A model generated the notes under the pieces. It saw nothing but the letters and a program-made list of their open reading frames with translations, had not been told where the DNA came from and ran no database searches. From Molossus alvarezi (Eukaryota; Chordata; Mammalia; Chiroptera; Molossidae), in assembly GCA_037176705.1 (NCBI GenBank), contig CM073891.1, positions 52,702,571 to 52,766,570 on the forward strand: DNA of 64,000 nucleotides, written 5' to 3'. Below are positions 59,442 to 64,000 of the stretch, piece by piece. The first letter of the stretch is position 1; every line of letters begins with the position of its first letter. A program made the translations under genes and the position numbers.

Positions 59442-60007
59442 GCGTTTCTGTGGCTGTTATCGTCCTGCTCAAGCTCCTGGTTCTCCATCTTGATCGGAGC
59501 CATATTGGCCCTCATACAGCACATGGTCTCCACCATCCTGCGCAGCTCCAGGTTCTCCTCGTTCAGCTGCATGTTGTCCCGCTCCAGCCCCTTGAGCTGC
59601 ACCGACATGTCATGCAGGGTGGCCAGAGATTTGGACAACTGCTGGTTCTCCAGGCTAAGGCCCTGGTTCTCACGCTCCAGAGCATCGATCTTCTTGGTGG
59701 TCGTCGATGTCAGGGAGGTGAAGTCCTGGGCCAGCTTTGTGTTCTCTGTCTCCAGCTGGTGCAGCTTCTCCTCCAGCTCCTCTACTTGCTTCACCCTCTC
59801 CTGCATCTGCTCCATGTCCCGCTGCAGGCTCTGCTTCTCACACTCCAGCTTGCTGAGTTTGTGGCTAGTCTCAGTCACCATTTGCTGAAGGACTTTGTTT
59901 TCTTCCTCAATCTCCCTTGTGCAGGCCTCACTGCTGCCCAGTGAAGTCACCTGCAGCAACAGCATTGATTGATTGAGATGATCTTTTTCTTTTTGAAGAA
60001 CCTGGAT
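59442..60007 (-). CDS. CCDC88C: Daple-like large coiled-coil exon (copy B)
   Basis: Counterpart of 5,822-6,387: 566 bp with the same borders and phases, fully open. Eight residues differ from copy A: N to H near the start (KEKDHLNQ), V to I, G to S (HKLSKLEC), T to S, H to R, Q to R, Y to C and N to K. Ten further differences are silent. The ratio favours silent change over what unconstrained DNA would give, so the reading frame has probably been maintained since the duplication. Confidence 0.94.
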
Positions 60008-60276
60008 CTGCAGGAAACAACGGAAACGACATAGGCAGCTGCACAAATGCATTTCCGTGATTTGGGTCCAAACTGGGGGACTGAAGTGAAGGCCTGGAAA
60101 GAGCGTCCCACCGTGTGCCCAAAGGAAGTGCTGATGTTTCCCAGAAGCTTTATACGGACACAAGGTGAAGGGCATGGAGACCCCCTCGGACACAGTACCA
60201 GTCCAAACACATTCATAGCAGCCGGCATGACCTACAAACATAAACCACATGTCCTCTTATTTAAAACAATCAAAGT

Positions 60277-60395
60277 GCCCTGGCCGGTTAGGCTCAGTAG
60301 TTAGAGCATCGGCCTGGAGACTGAACAGTTGTGGGTTCGCTTCATGCTCAAGGGCATGTACCTGGATTGCAGGTTTGATCCCCAGCCCTGGTCTG
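60277..60395 (+). mobile_element. Ves SINE, 5' half only (copy B)
   Basis: Copy B partner of 6,657-6,775, truncated at the same point. Confidence 0.78.
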
Positions 60396-60503
60396 GTAAT
60401 CCACGTATCCTGACTGGTCAATGACTAGGACATGGCTATAACCCTGGCCTCTCCCTCCTGTGGGCAGAGTTTCCAGGGCAAAAACCAGTTCTGGAGGGCC
60501 TAC

Positions 60504-60641
60504 CTGCCTGGTCATGTCCACTCTAACGGTCTTCAGGTCAGACCGCATTTGGTCTTTTTCTTCTAACAGCTCCTCACTGAAGCTCTGGAGATCATTGATG
60601 GTCTGCTTTCCACATTCGAGCTCATGCTGTAATTTTTCAAT
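60504..60641 (-). CDS. CCDC88C: Daple-like coiled-coil exon, duplicate 2 (copy B)
   Basis: Copy B counterpart of 6,884-7,021: 138 bp, phase 0/0, acceptor TCTGCAG, donor AGGCAG|GTAGGC. It reads the same as copy A except VDMTRQ for VDMARQ at the end. Its presence at the same place in both units shows that the exon duplication is older than the large tandem duplication. Confidence 0.87.
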
Positions 60642-61735
60642 CTGCAGAGCCCGAGACCCAGCCCGTAGAAAAGTCATTTTCACCAGCGAACTCTATTTCA
60701 TAGTAAACCCAAGACCGTCAGCCTCGTGCAAAATTTCAAGAGGACATTTATCCAGGAAACACTTTTCCCGCCAACATTTTGGGGAGGTAGAAGAAAGCCT
60801 GGTGCCTGGGTGGCCTCCATGAGCCACTGTCCCTGTCCAGACCTTGTTCTGCAGTGACTTCCCCACACCCTTGACCATTGACTCAGCCCACTGAGTGCAA
60901 TGCCAGCTCAGGGCAAAGAGAAAGGGCTCAGCTCCCCACTCCTCACCCTCCTGCTTCCATCTTTGGCCGTGTCTACTACCCGGAGGGTCAGGCCACATTC
61001 TCTGGGCCTAGCAGCCACCACCGCTAGATGCCCTGCAGGGACGTCAATGTCTCAGTGACATGCCTCCTCACTCAGCTGCTCAGAGTGGTCTTCTGCTATG
61101 TCACTTCTTGCTCTCACCCACCATGTGATGTTTCCCGAAGACCTGGCCTCTTTCCCCATACGGCTCCCCCTCCACACCCCACACCCCCTGTGGAAGTGCC
61201 AGAGTTTCTGACCTACTGGGTCTGCACTGAGGCCCAACAGTCTGCATGCTTGCCCTGTGACCCTGATGCCACTGGTTTGGGACACCGGCTCTGAAATGAA
61301 TCAATGGGTCTCAAAGGCAAAGTTAAGAATGTTCTGAAGCTTCTAAAGGTCCAGAACCTCAGGCACCAAGTAGCAACTCTGGGCGTGGTATCTGAGCAGC
61401 CAGGACCCAGAGCCAGCTCTATGCAACTTTGTAGGGTGCGGCCTGGCACAGGTGGTTTACCCAACTCCCAGAGGGATTGCTACTCTAAGGCCAGCTCTGC
61501 CCACTTCTCCGGGGGGAGTGCCGTCCTGCCTTCACCCCATGCTGTGGGCGCTGTACAAGGTACTCTTGGAGGGAGCAGCCGGGCAAGCTTCCTCCCCGTG
61601 AGGTTGAGGGTCAGGCACAGTGGGGCGCATATTCCTGTCCTCACATCACCCTGTCAGCACACCAGGCCGTTGCCCCAACGTGGGGACCTGAGCATGGGGG
61701 ATCCTCACCCAGCCCATGCAGAAGTCAATTTTAGC

Positions 61736-61890
61736 TGTGAGAGAGGCCACTAGTCAATGTGTCTCTCTCACATCAATGTTTCTTTTTCTCTCTCTCCTAC
61801 TCCCCTCCTTTCTCCCTCCCACTCTATCTAATAAATCAATGGAAATATATTCTCAGGTGAGGATTAAAGAAATGATAATAAAACAAAACA
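61736..61890 (+). mobile_element. Ves SINE, 3' half only (copy B)
   Basis: Copy B partner of 8,118-8,270, with the same truncated start. Confidence 0.73.
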
Positions 61891-62904
61891 ATGAAAGGAC
61901 TCCCGTGGTGCTTTCTGTCCTGGTCTTCAGGAAGCTCTCTGCCTGTGCAGACACCGCAGGTGATCTTCCCTCCACCTTCAGGACCAATCATCCTCACCCC
62001 CGCCTGCAGCCTCCCTGGCCCCTTGTTGTCTTCCAGGGCTCAGCGTGAGAGCCAGTTCCTCAGAGGAGCCTGCACCATGAAGCAAAAGGCCCTGTCCCTT
62101 GCAGGACTCTCTCCCTGGACCCACATTTATTTCCTCAAAAGCTCACATTGAAGTCCCCTGTTATTCTGCCTTCTGGACTGTGAGCCACATCAGGGTGGGG
62201 CCCTGCCTGTCTGTCTACTACACACAGCACCATCCCAACCCCCTGATTTTGCTCTAACTAGAGAGGCTGAAAAACGCAAGTGCTTGACCCCCAGCCTCCC
62301 TTGCAGCTCGGGGCAGCCATGGGTCAGCGCTGGCCAATGAGATGGGGAGGCCTTCCCTTTGCCCCTTCACTCTCCACTTTCTTCCGGCCCATGTCTACTG
62401 CAGGTACAACAGCCACTGCCAAGACTGGTCGAGCAGGCCGAGACGAGCCTGGCTCCTGGGTGGCATCACTGAGCCACTGCCCCAGCTCTAGACTGCATAC
62501 CCTGGGACTTACTGTAGTTGAGGAACATCAGCCCTGGGGTTTGCCAGGTCCTCAGCATGACACTGGACATTTGTTGCAGGACCATCCTTTGTCCTTCGGT
62601 GCTGTCCTATGTGCTGCAGGACACTGAGCAGCATCCCTGGTCTCTACTCACCACCACCAGAAGCACCTCCTCCCTCCTCCCCCAAGTCATGACAATCAAA
62701 CACAAATTGCCAGTGTCCCTGGGAGGTGAAATCTGTCCCGTCTCCTGACTGTGGTTCAGAGTCACTGGCCCGAGCTACAGCTGAGCGAGGAAACTGAAAA
62801 TCCACGTATCCCTACTGATCAATGACCAGGACACGGCTATGACCCTGGACTCTCCCTCTTGTGGGCAGGGCTTCCAGGGAAAGAACTGGCTCTGGAGGGC
62901 CTAC

Positions 62905-63042
62905 CTGCCTGGACCTGTCCACTCTCAGGGTCTGTAGGTCAGACTGCATCTGCTCTTTTTCGTCCAACAGCTCCTCACTGAAGCTCTGGAGGTCATTGAT
63001 GGTCTGCTTTTCACCCTCGAGCTCATGCTGCAACTCGTCAAT
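62905..63042 (-). CDS. CCDC88C: Daple-like coiled-coil exon, duplicate 1 (copy B)
   Basis: Copy B counterpart of 9,281-9,418: 138 bp, phase 0/0, acceptor TCTGCAG, donor AGGCAG|GTAGGC. The translation differs from copy A at one residue near the end (VDRSRQ instead of VDRARQ). Open, with both splice sites intact. Confidence 0.88.
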
Positions 63043-64000
63043 CTGCAGAGCCAGAGACCCAGCCCGTGCAAAAGTCAGTTTTGCCAAGCGAACTATGTTT
63101 CAAAGCAAACCCAGAACCTGTCTGCCTTGTAGACAATGTCAACAGGACTTTTCTCCAGAAAGAACTTCTTCCCGCCCACATCGTGGGGAGGTAGAACAGC
63201 CACTGCTAAAACTAACTGAGCAGGAAGTGGGGTGCCTGGCTCCTGGGTGGCCTCCGTGAGCCACTGTCCCTCTCTAGGCCCTGTTCTGCAGTGACCTCCG
63301 CACACCCTTGACCATTGACTCAGCCCACAGAGTGCAATGCCAGCTCAGGGCAAAGAGAAAGGGCACGTGGCTCCCCACTCCTCACGCTCCTGCTTACATC
63401 TTTGGCCGTGTCTACTACCCAGAGGGCAGGCCACATGCTCTGGCCCAGCAGCCATCACTGCTAGATGCCTTGCAGGTATGTCACTGGCTCAGAGACATTC
63501 TTACTCACTCATCTGCTCAGAGTGGTCTGCTATGTCTCTCCTTCCTCTCACCCCCTAAGTAAATGCCTCCCCCAGGCCTGGCCAACTCTGCCCACTTCTC
63601 TGGGGTGAGGGCTGCCCTGCCTTTACCCCACGCTCTGGGCGCTGTATAAGACTCCTGTGGAGGAAGCAGCCAAGCAAGCTTCCTCCCCATGAGGAGGTTC
63701 AGGCACTGTGGGGCGCATATTCCTGTCCTCACATGACCCTGTGAGCACACCAGGCGTTGCCCCAACATGGGGACCGGAGAATGGGGGAGCCTCACCCAGC
63801 CAGGGCCAAGAACAAATTGCGCTACCACTTGCCATGTTTCTGAGTTTTTCTCAAAAGCGAGAATATCTTTTTTATCCTTCCTTATCACTGCCCCACTTCC
63901 TAGCACGTGGCCTGAGCTCATGAGGGAACCAGGCATCTCCCGGATGGCAGTGCCTCTGCCTGAGAGAGTGGCCCTGAGGAGGAAGCACTGAGCAGTGGTC

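Larger units (their letters stand above)
45000..64000 (-). other. CCDC88C: Copy B of the CCDC88C (Daple)-like gene, 3' portion
   Basis: Overview of the right gene copy, also minus strand. It enters the window at 64 kb within the intron upstream of the 62.9-63.0 kb exon and runs through nine coding exons to a terminal exon at 45.88-46.16 kb and a candidate poly(A) signal at 45.02 kb. Five exons (62.9-54.9 kb) are near-identical to exons of copy A. Four 3' exons (53.5, 51.7, 50.2, 46.1 kb) have no counterpart in the window because copy A is cut off at position 1. All exons are open and phase-matched. The terminal exon carries the Daple C-terminus with a frameshift. Confidence 0.8.
53719..64000. 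repeat. Tandem segmental duplication, right copy
   Basis: Partner of 1-10,739 in the same orientation, so the period of the tandem array is about 53.6 kb (offset 53,621 at the 1.3-kb exon, 53,620 at the 5.8-kb exon, 53,624 at the 9.3-kb exon). The same SINE insertions, L1 3' end fragment and internal exon duplication sit at matching places in both copies, so all of these predate the large duplication. Confidence 0.95.

Overview
The window is a mammalian nuclear locus, most probably from a bat. Many tRNA-derived SINEs of the bat Ves type are present, with heads like 'ggctcagcggttagagc' and tails like 'tatcctcgggtgaggat', plus LINE-1, MIR and L2 relics. There is no prokaryotic or organellar signal. 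The only recognisable protein-coding gene is a heavily remodelled paralogue of CCDC88C (Daple, a coiled-coil Dishevelled-binding scaffold), present in at least two tandem copies, both on the minus strand.

Layout. Positions 1-10,739 (copy A) are homologous along their length to 53,719-64,000 (copy B), a tandem duplication with a period near 53.6 kb. Copy A runs from a CpG/CCAAT promoter-like block (27.1-27.7 kb), through an ATG exon at 23.0-23.2 kb that I do not recognise, and then through Daple coiled-coil exons at 22.4, 21.4, 21.0, 17.1, 16.3, 13.2, 9.3, 7.0, 6.4, 2.4 and 1.4 kb, leaving the window on the left. Copy B enters from the right with the same exons (63.0, 60.6, 60.0, 56.0, 55.0 kb) and continues to the 3' exons (53.5, 51.7, 50.2, 46.1 kb), ending near a candidate poly(A) signal at 45.02 kb. 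The window is longer than one period, so one whole repeat unit can be read by combining the 5' half of A with the 3' half of B.

The composite has 16 coding exons. All have GT/AG borders and all phases match. They sum to 2,943 nt with no internal stop (980 codons plus stop). Compared with Daple (about 2,030 aa, family knowledge), the N-terminal HOOK domain is absent and an unrecognised 53-codon exon sits in its place. One 46-codon coiled-coil exon is present twice. Roughly 500 residues of central coiled coil are missing without loss of frame. The large C-terminal region with the G-alpha-binding motif is missing. The C-terminal PDZ ligand (YGCV) is still in the DNA but out of frame. Between copies A and B the largest exon shows 10 synonymous and 8 non-synonymous differences by hand count, which suggests constraint.

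The rest. From 22.7 to 38.6 kb the sequence is AT-rich. It holds the promoter, several SINEs, a hAT-like DNA transposon and a 5.4-kb minus-strand LINE-1 (ORF1 and ORF2 relics) interrupted by a SINE and a solo-LTR-like element. From 38.6 to 45 kb is intergenic sequence with SINEs, L2 fragments and a (TGGA)n array. At 48.2-49.1 kb a pogo/Tigger-like element with about 66-bp inverted repeats encloses a 750-bp (TAGTR)n pentanucleotide array.
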